From assembly GCA_046296655.1 (NCBI GenBank), contig JBKBLE010000006.1:28018-92017 (forward strand): a stretch of DNA of 64,000 bases. The letters are read 5' to 3'. The translations under genes were made by a program, and so were the position numbers. The first letter of the stretch is position 1, and each line of letters opens with the position of its first letter. Origin of the DNA: Cloacibacterium sp046296655. Its GTDB lineage: Bacteria > Bacteroidota > Bacteroidia > Flavobacteriales > Weeksellaceae. Under the pieces are notes generated by a model. It did no database searches and was not told where the DNA came from. It saw only the letters and a list, made by a program, of their open reading frames with translations. This document shows positions 1 through 7,737 of the stretch, piece after piece.

Positions 1-699
1 ATTATCCAAACATTTCCTGCAAGTGAAGGATTTTTCGCCTTTCAAGATGATTATCAAAAAGAAGGACTTCTACTGCAAACCAATCACGGAATTTTCTATG
101 AATTTATTCCGCTAGAGTTGTATGGTAAACCAGATGCACCAAGATTAACGTTGAAAGAGGTAGAACTCAATAAAGATTATGCGCTGATTTTGACGACAAA
201 TTCTGGACTTTGGGCTTATTCTATTGGTGATGTGGTACGATTTATTTCTAAAAATCCACATAGAATTTTAGTTTCTGGAAGAACCAAACATTTCACCTCA
301 GCTTTTGGGGAACACGTAATTGCTTTTGAAGTGGAAGAAGCGATGAAAGCAACAGTGGAGAAATTCCCAGCACAAATTACGGAGTTTCACCTCGCACCAC
401 AGGTAAATCCCGAAAATGGAGAATTGCCATACCATGAATGGTTTATAGAATTTGAAAAAGAGCCAGAAAATTTAGAAGATTTCCGTCAAAACCTTGATGC
501 AGAAATGCGCAAAAGAAACACGTATTATGATGATTTGATTTCTGGAAATATTTTGCAGGTTTTGAAAATCACCAAATTGCAGAAAAACGCCTTTCAAGAA
601 TATGCGAAATCTGAAGGAAAACTGGGCGGACAAAATAAAATTCCACGTTTGGCAAATGATAGAAAGATTGGCGATTTTTTAAAGAATTTTAAAATCTAG
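1..699 (+). CDS. GH3-family protein, C-terminal part (truncated by window start)
   Basis: The reading frame is open from the first base, so this is the C-terminal 232 residues of a longer gene. It begins with a YxASEGFF-like block (TFPASEGFFAF), followed by LLLQTNHGIFYEFIP and YSIGDVVRF. These blocks are typical of the plant-type GH3 acyl-acid amidosynthetase family, members of the ANL adenylating superfamily. Bacterial members usually have about 500 residues and no assigned substrate; by family they should adenylate a carboxylate and join it to an amine. The family call is fairly safe. The substrate cannot be read from sequence. Confidence 0.8.
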   Translation: MIQTFPASEGFFAFQDDYQKEGLLLQTNHGIFYEFIPLELYGKPDAPRLTLKEVELNKDYALILTTNSGLWAYSIGDVVRFISKNPHRILVSGRTKHFTSAFGEHVIAFEVEEAMKATVEKFPAQITEFHLAPQVNPENGELPYHEWFIEFEKEPENLEDFRQNLDAEMRKRNTYYDDLISGNILQVLKITKLQKNAFQEYAKSEGKLGGQNKIPRLANDRKIGDFLKNFKI

Positions 700-720
700 A
701 TTTTGGATGAAATAATTTCC

Positions 721-728
721 TATCTTTG
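721..728 (+). promoter_or_regulatory. TAnnTTTG -7 box, small antitoxin-like gene
   Basis: TATCTTTG, 16 bases before the ATG at 745. It matches the Bacteroidetes sigma-A -7 element and predicts a leader of about 10 bases. Confidence 0.6.
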
Positions 729-744
729 ATAAATATTTGTTCAA

Positions 745-984
745 ATGAATTTAGATTTTAACATAGAAAGCAAAAAATTGGCACTTATTCAATGGTTAAC
801 TTCATTGAACGATGTTTCTATGATTGATAAAATTCTAGAACTCAAAAATAAAGAAAGTAAAGATTGGTGGGACGAAACTTCTGATGAAGAAAAAGAGTCA
901 ATTGAAAAAGGATTAGAAGATGCCAATTCTGGAAAGTTACAACCACATTCTGAAATAAGAAAAAAATATGAAAAGTGGTTATAA
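745..984 (+). CDS. Small acidic antitoxin-like protein (orphan)
   Basis: 79 residues with no signal peptide or membrane segment. The middle and C-terminal part (DWWDETSDEEKESIEKGLEDANSGK ... EIRKKYEKWL, given here in pieces) resembles the short helical addiction-module antitoxins that pair with RelE/ParE toxins in Bacteroidota. The expected toxin should follow within a few bases, but the next gene is the SMR transporter on the opposite strand, 12 bases away. This therefore looks like an antitoxin without its toxin, or a small protein of unrelated function. The start is supported by a TATCTTTG box just upstream. Function is unproven. Confidence 0.6.
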   Translation: MNLDFNIESKKLALIQWLTSLNDVSMIDKILELKNKESKDWWDETSDEEKESIEKGLEDANSGKLQPHSEIRKKYEKWL

Positions 985-996
985 AAATTAAGAATT

Positions 997-1332
997 TTAT
1001 TCACTCACAAACTTCAGTCCTACGATTGAAATAATTAAAGTTGACACAAAAAAGATGCGCCAAAAGGTGACTGGTTCGTTAAAGAAAAAGATTCCCATCA
1101 AAACGCTTCCTACCGCTCCAATTCCTGTCCAAACTGCATAAGCTGTACCGATTGGCAAACCGTTTTCGCCAGCAATAGCTTTGTACATCAGAAACATAGA
1201 AAGAAAAAGGCAAACTGCAAATCCAGACCACCAATAGAGGTTTTCTTTACCTGTAGTTTCTTGTGCTTTTCCTAAACAAAACGCAAATGCAGTTTCGAAT
1301 AATCCTGCGATGATGAGTATTAACCAATTCAT
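997..1332 (-). CDS. SMR-family multidrug/guanidinium exporter
   Basis: 111 residues with four hydrophobic segments. The N-terminus MNWLILIIAGLFE places a Glu at residue 13, the conserved membrane-embedded carboxylate of small multidrug resistance proteins. The AYAVWTGIGAVGSVLMG block in segment 3 is also typical. Family members work as dual-topology dimers exporting cationic compounds with proton antiport; the SugE/Gdx branch exports guanidinium, and which branch this is stays open. An upstream in-frame ATG at 1392 exists, but a TATATTTG box at 1344-1337 ends five bases before the ATG at 1332, so the shorter start is preferred. It diverges from the MFS gene. Confidence 0.85.
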   Translation of the reverse strand: MNWLILIIAGLFETAFAFCLGKAQETTGKENLYWWSGFAVCLFLSMFLMYKAIAGENGLPIGTAYAVWTGIGAVGSVLMGIFFFNEPVTFWRIFFVSTLIISIVGLKFVSE

Positions 1333-1336
1333 TGCA

Positions 1337-1344
1337 CAAATATA
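1337..1344 (-). promoter_or_regulatory. TAnnTTTG -7 box, SMR gene
   Basis: On the minus strand TATATTTG lies four bases before the ATG at 1332. It predicts a leaderless transcript and decides the start codon. Confidence 0.65.
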
Positions 1345-1379
1345 GACTTTAACTATTAAAAAAATATTTCTAATTCCTT

Positions 1380-1387
1380 TATATTTG
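1380..1387 (+). promoter_or_regulatory. TAnnTTTG -7 box, MFS gene
   Basis: TATATTTG ends four bases before the ATG at 1392, again predicting a leaderless transcript. Together with the box at 1337-1344 it makes a compact divergent promoter pair. Confidence 0.65.
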
Positions 1388-1391
1388 CTCA

Positions 1392-2627
1392 ATGATTTCT
1401 CTTGAGCCCATTAAAACTCTAAAAAATAAAGAGTTCCGAAACCTACTTACCGGAAGATTTTTTCTAATTCTAGCATTTAGAATGCTCGCCACGTTATTAG
1501 GATGGTGGGTTTATCAGCTTACAAAAGATCCTTTTTCTATTGGTTTGATAGGTCTTTCAGAGGTTATTCCTGCAGTTTCTACTGCTTTGTACGCTGGTCA
1601 TGTTATCGACATGAACGAGAAAAAAAGAATGCTTCTTTGGTGTACTTCGGGATATTTTTTGCTGATTGCCTTGTTATTAATTCCTGCATTTTATGCTTCT
1701 AATCTTCATTTTACAGGTCACGAAATCACGTATTACATCTACGGAATTATATTTTTCACAGGAATTTGTAGAGCTTTCATCGGCCCGATTGTACCGGTAA
1801 TGATTCCCAAAATTGTAGGACAAGAAAAATTAGCTAACGCCATTACCTTAAACCAAGCGACTTTTCTTACCGCATCTGTTTCAGGGCATGCTATTGGCGG
1901 ATTTCTCATCGCGCTCATCACGATAAAATGGACATTAGTAGTTATTTTATTTTTAATTTTATTGGCATCCTTATTTTTCTTTCAAATCAAAAAACAACAG
2001 TCAGAATACCATAAAAATGAGTTGCAAGTTTGGGCTTCTATGAAAGAAGGAATCACTTACATTTATAGAACAAAAGAGATTCTAGGAGCTCTTTGTTTAG
2101 ATATGTTTGCCGTTCTTTTTGGCGGTGCAGTTGCCATGATTCCTGTTTTCGCAAGTGATATTTTAAAAGTTGGAGCTGATGGTTTCGGACTTCTCAACGC
2201 TGCATCAGATATTGGTTCTATGATGATTATTGTAACACTTTCTTTCATTCCATTAAGAAAAAATCAGGGCAAAATTTTAATCGGTGTAGTAGCTGGATTT
2301 GGTTTATGCATCATTGGTTTCGGCTTGTCAAAACTCTACTGGTTGTCTTTCTTATTCCTTATGTTGAGTGGAATTTTTGACGGAATTTCAGTCGTGATTA
2401 GAGGAACCATCGTACAGTTGAAAACTCCAGATCATATCAGAGGAAGAGTGATGAGTGCAAATTCTATTTTCATTATGTCTAGTAACGAAATGGGACAATT
2501 TGAAAGTGGTGTTGCTGCGAAACTTTTAGGCGTAGTAAGGTCAGTCGTTTTTGGCGGAACCATGACGGTTCTTATTGCACTTTTTGTAGGAAAATTTGTT
2601 CCAAAATTGAGAAAAATGGAATATTAA
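1392..2627 (+). CDS. MFS transporter
   Basis: 411 residues with about 12 hydrophobic segments in two halves, the layout of the major facilitator superfamily. The N-terminus NKEFRNLLTGRFFLILAFRM and the loop motif DMNEKKRM after segment 2 resemble the EntS-like/MFS_3 exporters (enterobactin exporter and macrolide efflux relatives). It probably exports a small molecule from the inner membrane by proton antiport. No binding residue identifies the substrate. It is transcribed divergently from the SMR exporter with promoters back to back, so both exporters may be expressed together, though no shared operator is visible. Confidence 0.85.
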   Translation: MISLEPIKTLKNKEFRNLLTGRFFLILAFRMLATLLGWWVYQLTKDPFSIGLIGLSEVIPAVSTALYAGHVIDMNEKKRMLLWCTSGYFLLIALLLIPAFYASNLHFTGHEITYYIYGIIFFTGICRAFIGPIVPVMIPKIVGQEKLANAITLNQATFLTASVSGHAIGGFLIALITIKWTLVVILFLILLASLFFFQIKKQQSEYHKNELQVWASMKEGITYIYRTKEILGALCLDMFAVLFGGAVAMIPVFASDILKVGADGFGLLNAASDIGSMMIIVTLSFIPLRKNQGKILIGVVAGFGLCIIGFGLSKLYWLSFLFLMLSGIFDGISVVIRGTIVQLKTPDHIRGRVMSANSIFIMSSNEMGQFESGVAAKLLGVVRSVVFGGTMTVLIALFVGKFVPKLRKMEY

Positions 2628-2780
2628 AAAAGCCTAGAATTATTTTCAAAAAAATTTAAATATCAATAAGTCAAAAACTTATCAACATTCGGAATTTCTC
2701 CTTATCTTCCATTAACAAAGCATTTGCAGATTATTATCCGCAAAAAGCAGATTTAACCTCAAAAAAAAATTTAAAAATTC

Positions 2781-2788
2781 TATCTTTG
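2781..2788 (+). promoter_or_regulatory. TAnnTTTG -7 box, dnaB
   Basis: TATCTTTG ends four bases before the dnaB ATG at 2793, predicting transcription starting at or very near the start codon. Confidence 0.6.
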
Positions 2789-2792
2789 TGAA

Positions 2793-4358
2793 ATGGCACA
2801 GAAGGAAACATTATCAAGTTTAACACATGGTAATTTCGCGAAGGAACTTTCTATTTCAGCAGGCAAAATGCCGCCTAATGCAGTTGAATTCGAGAAATTG
2901 GTTATTGGAACTTTTTTGATTGACAAAAAAGGATTAGATTATTCTATAGATTTATTAACTCCCGAGGTTTTTTACGACCCGAGACATCAAGTTATTTTTT
3001 CTGCAATCTTAAAATTGTACGAAAAAAACGAGCCTGTAGACTTAATGACCGTAATCCAAGAGCTCAAAAAAGAAGAAAAACTAGGTTTTGCTGGAGGTGA
3101 CCATTATATTATAGACCTTACGATGGGCGTTTCTTCGAGCGCTCACATAGAATATCACGTTCGTGTAATTCTAGAAAAATTCATTCTCAGAAGTTTGATT
3201 AACGTTTCTGCGAATGTAATTGACAGTTCTTACAAAGAATCTACAGACGTTTTTGAATTGCTAGACAAAGCAGAACAATCGTTTTTTGAAATTACCAATG
3301 GAACCATCAAAAAAGGTTTTGACACCGCCAATTCCTTGGTAAAAGAAGCGATTGATAAAATTAAGTCTTTAAAAGACAAAGAAGGACTGTCTGGTATTCC
3401 ATCAGGATTTAGAGATGTAGACAAAGAAACAGGAGGATGGCAAAATTCTGACTTAATCATCATCGCGGCACGTCCTGCAATGGGAAAAACCGCATTTCTA
3501 CTTTCTATGGCGAGAAACATCGCTGTAGAACACAACATTCCGATGGCGCTATTCTCTCTGGAGATGGCATCAGTACAGCTCATCACAAGGATGATTGCCT
3601 CTGAAACGGGAATTTCTTCTGAAAAATTGAGAAAAGGACAAATGTCTGAAGAAGAATGGCAAAGACTATTCTCAAACGTTGCCGCTCTTGAAAACGCTCC
3701 ACTTTATATAGACGAAACACCTGCACTTTCAGTATTTGATTTCCGTGCAAAATGCAGAAGACTGGTAATGCAACATGGCGTAAAAATCATCATGGTGGAT
3801 TATTTACAGTTGATGACCGCAAATTCTGGAGGAAAAGGCGGCGGAAACAGAGAGCAAGAAATTGCAACGATTTCTCGTTCATTAAAGGCGATTGCAAAAG
3901 AATTAAACGTTCCTGTTATTGCACTTTCTCAGTTATCCAGAACCGTAGAAACCCGTCCAAATAAGAGACCTCAACTTTCGGATTTGAGAGAATCTGGAGC
4001 GATTGAGCAAGATGCAGATATCGTTTCTTTCATCTACAGACCAGAATATTATAAAATTGACACTTGGGAAGACGAAACTCCTTCTGCCAACCAAGCAGAA
4101 CTTATCATTGCGAAGCACAGAAACGGTTCTATTGCAGATGTAAGGTTAAGTTTCAACGGAAGTTTAGCCAAATTCTCAGATTTAGACGTTTTCGGAAGTT
4201 ATCATTCTTCTGGTTTTGCGCAACAGGATGAACCAAGCGGTTTTGATAAATTGCGAGTTTCCATAGATCCAGGCGCAGCATTTGGTTTACCAGATAACGG
4301 AAATATTTCTGGTTCTGCCATGAATGACGATGACGATGATGAGGAAATGCCGTTTTAA
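2793..4358 (+). CDS. dnaB: Replicative DNA helicase DnaB
   Basis: 521 residues. The N-terminal helical primase-binding domain (about 20-125) contains PPNAVEFEKLVIGTFL. A linker follows, then a RecA-like motor domain from about 195. Its Walker A is AARPAMGKTAF, Walker B is MVDYLQLM, and LSQLSRTVETRPNKRP plus SDLRESGAIEQDADIV are hallmarks of the DnaB family. The hexamer unwinds DNA 5'-3' at the replication fork and recruits primase. The C-terminal tail is acidic (DDDDDEE). There is no intein, and length fits normal DnaB. It is single-gene transcribed and followed by a strong terminator hairpin. Confidence 0.97.
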   Translation: MAQKETLSSLTHGNFAKELSISAGKMPPNAVEFEKLVIGTFLIDKKGLDYSIDLLTPEVFYDPRHQVIFSAILKLYEKNEPVDLMTVIQELKKEEKLGFAGGDHYIIDLTMGVSSSAHIEYHVRVILEKFILRSLINVSANVIDSSYKESTDVFELLDKAEQSFFEITNGTIKKGFDTANSLVKEAIDKIKSLKDKEGLSGIPSGFRDVDKETGGWQNSDLIIIAARPAMGKTAFLLSMARNIAVEHNIPMALFSLEMASVQLITRMIASETGISSEKLRKGQMSEEEWQRLFSNVAALENAPLYIDETPALSVFDFRAKCRRLVMQHGVKIIMVDYLQLMTANSGGKGGGNREQEIATISRSLKAIAKELNVPVIALSQLSRTVETRPNKRPQLSDLRESGAIEQDADIVSFIYRPEYYKIDTWEDETPSANQAELIIAKHRNGSIADVRLSFNGSLAKFSDLDVFGSYHSSGFAQQDEPSGFDKLRVSIDPGAAFGLPDNGNISGSAMNDDDDDEEMPF

Positions 4359-4405
4359 TTATAAGTAATATCTAATGAGCAATAAGTAATTTTCAAAATA
4401 TTAGT

Positions 4406-4437
4406 AGTCCAAAAAAACTTTTTTTGGGCTTTTTTTA
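4406..4437 (+). terminator. Rho-independent terminator after dnaB
   Basis: AGTCC plus seven A pairs with seven T plus GGGCT (one G-U pair), followed by a run of T. Confidence 0.7.
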
Positions 4438-4464
4438 TTTCTTTAATCCAAAGAATTCTTTTGT

Positions 4465-4472
4465 TACTTTTG
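4465..4472 (+). promoter_or_regulatory. TAnnTTTG -7 box, rnhA
   Basis: TACTTTTG, 13 bases before the ATG at 4486, predicting a leader of about 7 bases. Confidence 0.55.
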
Positions 4473-4485
4473 TGGTTTACAAAAA

Positions 4486-4962
4486 ATGAAAATCGAAATT
4501 TACACAGACGGCGCTTGTAGTGGCAATCCTGGAAAAGGTGGCTATGGAATTCTCATGCGTGTTCCTGAGAAAAAATATCAAAAAACTTTTTCCGAAGGTT
4601 TCCGTTTGACCACCAACAATAGAATGGAACTTCTCGCGGTGATTGAAGCACTTGAAAAGTTAAAAAATCCCGAAGAAAACGTTCACGTTTTCACTGATTC
4701 TAAATATGTAGCCGATGCCATTAACCAAAATTGGATTTTCGGATGGATAAAAAAAGGGTTTAAAAATGTGAAAAACCCAGATTTGTGGCAAAGATTTGTT
4801 CCGCTTTTCAGGAAACATAAAATAGAATTTCACTGGATAAAAGGACATGCTGGTCATCCTGAAAATGAAATCTGCGACCAACTCGCAGTAAAAGCTTCTC
4901 AATCATCTAATTTAAAAATAGATACTTTTTTTGAAAATCAAAAAGAGGGCGGATTGTTCTAA
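4486..4962 (+). CDS. rnhA: Ribonuclease HI
   Basis: 158 residues, the usual size of bacterial type 1 RNase H. It begins KIEIYTDGACSGNPGKGG with catalytic D8. E48 in NNRMELLAVIEAL and D71 in VFTDSKYV follow. The conserved His lies in WIKGHAGHPENEICDQLA, which also carries the fourth carboxylate. The enzyme cuts RNA in RNA-DNA hybrids, removing primers and R-loops in the cytoplasm. It lies alone after dnaB with its own promoter and terminator between them, so it is probably not co-transcribed with dnaB. Confidence 0.96.
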   Translation: MKIEIYTDGACSGNPGKGGYGILMRVPEKKYQKTFSEGFRLTTNNRMELLAVIEALEKLKNPEENVHVFTDSKYVADAINQNWIFGWIKKGFKNVKNPDLWQRFVPLFRKHKIEFHWIKGHAGHPENEICDQLAVKASQSSNLKIDTFFENQKEGGLF

Positions 4963-5024
4963 ATCTGAATAAAAATTATAATTAATTTCTCTAGTAGAAT
5001 TATGCCTATTCTTTTCAAAATCCT

Positions 5025-5032
5025 TACATTTG
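5025..5032 (+). promoter_or_regulatory. TAnnTTTG -7 box, nadB-nadC
   Basis: TACATTTG, with the nadB ATG 46 bases downstream. Confidence 0.5.
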
Positions 5033-5078
5033 AAATATAATTTTACAGACTTTCTAATTTCAAATCTCAATTTTTAAA

Positions 5079-6653
5079 ATGATAAAAACAGATGTATTGG
5101 TAATAGGTTCAGGAATTTCGGGGCTTTCTTATGCCATTAAAATTTCTGAAAAATTACCAGATGCTAAAATCACCATCGTCACCAAAGCTGAGGAAGACGA
5201 AACCAACACCAAATATGCTCAAGGTGGTTTAGCAGTAGTAATGGATTTTGATACAGATAATTTCCAGAAACATATAGACGATACGATGCGCGCTGGAGAT
5301 TACGAAAACAATAGAGAAGTGGTAGAAATGGTCATCAAAGAAGGACCAGACCGTTTCCGTGAGATTGTAGAATGGGGTGTAAATTTTGACAAAAAAGAAG
5401 ACGGCGAATTTAAACTCGGAAGAGAAGGCGGCCACACCGAATTTAGAATTGTGCATCATAAAGACATTACAGGCGCCGAAATAGAACGTGCGCTTCTTGC
5501 TTATTGCAACAAATCTCCCAACATAGAAATTCTTGATTACCATTACGTTATCGATTTAATCACACAACACCACATTCCCAATAAAAACTTTGATTTAGAA
5601 AATATTTCTTGTTATGGAGCTTATGTTCTAGACCAAAAAAATAAAAAAATCAAGAAAATTACCGCAAAAGTAACCATGGTAGCAACTGGAGGAGCTGGTC
5701 ACGTTTATAAAAACACCACGAATCCAAAAATTGCAACTGGAGACGGAATTGCTTTTGTTCACAGAGCTCGCGGTAAAGTTTCTAACATGCAATACATTCA
5801 GTTTCACCCTACTGCAATGTATTCTAAACGAGACGGAATGCTCTTCCTAATTTCGGAAGCAGTAAGAGGAGATGGAGCAAAACTCAGAACCAAAAATGGT
5901 GAGAAATTCATGCATAAATATGATGAGCGAGAAGAATTAGCTTCGCGAGATATTGTCGCAAGAGCCATTGACAACGAAATGAAAATTTCTGGTGATGAAT
6001 ATGTAGGCCTTGATTGTAGAGAAATGGATAAAGAAAAGTTCATAGAACATTTTCCTAATATTTATCAAAAATGCATGGATGAAGGAATTGATCCATTTAA
6101 ACAACTGATTCCTGTGGTTCCTGCAAGTCATTATTTAATGGGCGGAATCGTGGTAGATAAAGACGGACAATCTTCTATCAAAAATCTTTTTGCAGTAGGA
6201 GAATGCACTAACACTGGACTGCATGGTGCGAACCGTCTCGCTTCTAATTCACTTTTGGAAGGTTTGGTTTATGGTCATAATGCTGCAATGAAATCTGTAG
6301 AATTGCTTCACAAAGACGAATTTAATTACTTCGACCTCGAAAACGTACCAGAATGGAATGAAGAAGGCATGAAAGTAATGGAAGAAAAAGTGCTCATCAC
6401 TTATCTCAGAAAACAACTTCAAGAAATGATGAGTGATTTGGTAGGCATCGTAAGAAGCAACGAAAGATTACAACTGGCTCAAAAAAAACAAAGAGAAATC
6501 TACGAAGCGGTTACAGAATTGTATAATTATTCAGTAATTTCGCCAGAATTATCAGAATTAAGAAATCTGGTGAATGTTTCTTACCTTATTATTAAGCATT
6601 CTTTGGCGATGAAAGAAAACAAAGGTGCTTTTTACAATAAAGATTTTGCTTAA
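5079..6653 (+). CDS. nadB: L-aspartate oxidase
   Basis: 524 residues. The N-terminal Rossmann segment DVLVIGSGISGLSYAIKI binds FAD. The NTKYAQGGLAVV block, REGGHTEFRIVHHKDITG and the HGANRLASNSLLEGLVYG segment near 395 are typical of NadB and distinguish it from succinate dehydrogenase flavoproteins. It oxidises L-aspartate to iminoaspartate, the first step of de novo NAD synthesis. nadC follows after 36 bases, so the two form an operon. The quinolinate synthase gene nadA, expected to use the product, is not in this window. Confidence 0.96.
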   Translation: MIKTDVLVIGSGISGLSYAIKISEKLPDAKITIVTKAEEDETNTKYAQGGLAVVMDFDTDNFQKHIDDTMRAGDYENNREVVEMVIKEGPDRFREIVEWGVNFDKKEDGEFKLGREGGHTEFRIVHHKDITGAEIERALLAYCNKSPNIEILDYHYVIDLITQHHIPNKNFDLENISCYGAYVLDQKNKKIKKITAKVTMVATGGAGHVYKNTTNPKIATGDGIAFVHRARGKVSNMQYIQFHPTAMYSKRDGMLFLISEAVRGDGAKLRTKNGEKFMHKYDEREELASRDIVARAIDNEMKISGDEYVGLDCREMDKEKFIEHFPNIYQKCMDEGIDPFKQLIPVVPASHYLMGGIVVDKDGQSSIKNLFAVGECTNTGLHGANRLASNSLLEGLVYGHNAAMKSVELLHKDEFNYFDLENVPEWNEEGMKVMEEKVLITYLRKQLQEMMSDLVGIVRSNERLQLAQKKQREIYEAVTELYNYSVISPELSELRNLVNVSYLIIKHSLAMKENKGAFYNKDFA

Positions 6654-6689
6654 AGATTCATCACAGATAAAAACTTGAAATTTACATCT

Positions 6690-7562
6690 ATGAAACGTCC
6701 TCATTACGTAACCGATAAAGCCTTAAAACAATTTATAAAATCTGCTTTAGAAGAAGATATTCAAAGCGGTGACCACTCTACTCTTTCGACCATTCCTAAA
6801 GAATTGGTACAAAGTGCAAAACTTTTGGTAAAAGAAGACTGTATTTTAGCAGGCGTAGAATTAGCAGAAATTATTTTTAAAACTTTTGACAAAGATTTAA
6901 AAGTAGAGGTTTTTATTAAAGATGGAGAAAATGCAAAAGTTGGCGACATTGCTTTCATCGTTACTGGAAGTGCGCGTTCTATCCTTTCTACCGAAAGATT
7001 AGTGCTAAACTGTATGCAAAGAATGAGCGGAATTGCTACTTTAACTCATGAATGGGACTCTAGACTTTTAGGAACCAAAACCAAATTGCTTGATACGAGA
7101 AAAACTACTCCAAATTTCAGAATTTGCGAAAAATGGGCGGTAGCAATTGGCGGTGGAACCAATCACAGATATGGATTGTATGATATGATCATGCTGAAAG
7201 ACAATCATATAGATTACAACGGAAGCATTACCAATGCAGTAAAAATGACTCAAGAATACCTCAAAAAAAATAAATTAAAACTGAAGGTAGAAGTAGAAAC
7301 CAGAAATCTAGCCGAAGTAGAAGAAGCCGCAAAACTTGCTGGAAAAGGCATTGATAGAATTATGCTAGATAATATGGATGTAAAAACCATGACAGAAGCG
7401 GTAAAAATTATTGCAGGAAAATGCGAAACCGAAGCTTCAGGAGGAATTTCTAGAGACCAATTGAATGAAATTGCAAGAACGGGTGTCACTTATATTTCGG
7501 CAGGAGCGCTTACCCATTCCGCAGAAAATATAGATTTAAGTTTAAAAGCCATAAAAAATTAA
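6690..7562 (+). CDS. nadC: Nicotinate-nucleotide pyrophosphorylase (carboxylating)
   Basis: 290 residues. It shows the quinolinate phosphoribosyltransferase signatures LNCMQRMSGIATLT, DTRKTTPNFR, the glycine-rich GGGTNHRYGLYDMIMLKDNH, and MLDNM with EASGGIS near the C-terminus. It converts quinolinate and PRPP to nicotinate mononucleotide. The ATG at 6690 is preferred over an in-frame TTG at 6675 because it matches the family N-terminus. It is the second gene of the nadBC operon, which ends in a clear terminator. Confidence 0.95.
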   Translation: MKRPHYVTDKALKQFIKSALEEDIQSGDHSTLSTIPKELVQSAKLLVKEDCILAGVELAEIIFKTFDKDLKVEVFIKDGENAKVGDIAFIVTGSARSILSTERLVLNCMQRMSGIATLTHEWDSRLLGTKTKLLDTRKTTPNFRICEKWAVAIGGGTNHRYGLYDMIMLKDNHIDYNGSITNAVKMTQEYLKKNKLKLKVEVETRNLAEVEEAAKLAGKGIDRIMLDNMDVKTMTEAVKIIAGKCETEASGGISRDQLNEIARTGVTYISAGALTHSAENIDLSLKAIKN

Positions 7563-7570
7563 AAATAATG

Positions 7571-7596
7571 AAAACACGCTAATAGCGTGTTTTTTT
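7571..7596 (+). terminator. Terminator of nadBC
   Basis: AAAACACGC and GCGTGTTTT arms around a five-base TAATA loop, followed by T7. Confidence 0.8.
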
Positions 7597-7737
7597 GTAT
7601 CAAATTGAAAATCAAAAACTTCATTGTGGATAAAAAATTATGGATTTCATAAAATTTTAACATTATGTTAATTTTAGTTAAAAAAAAATAATGTATTTTG
7701 CACCTCGATAAAACAATGTTTGAAATAATATAACTTT

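Noticed and set aside
7597..7737. Cobalamin or iron riboswitch before the TonB receptor
   Set aside because: The 140-base leader shows no conserved B12 box or extended stems.
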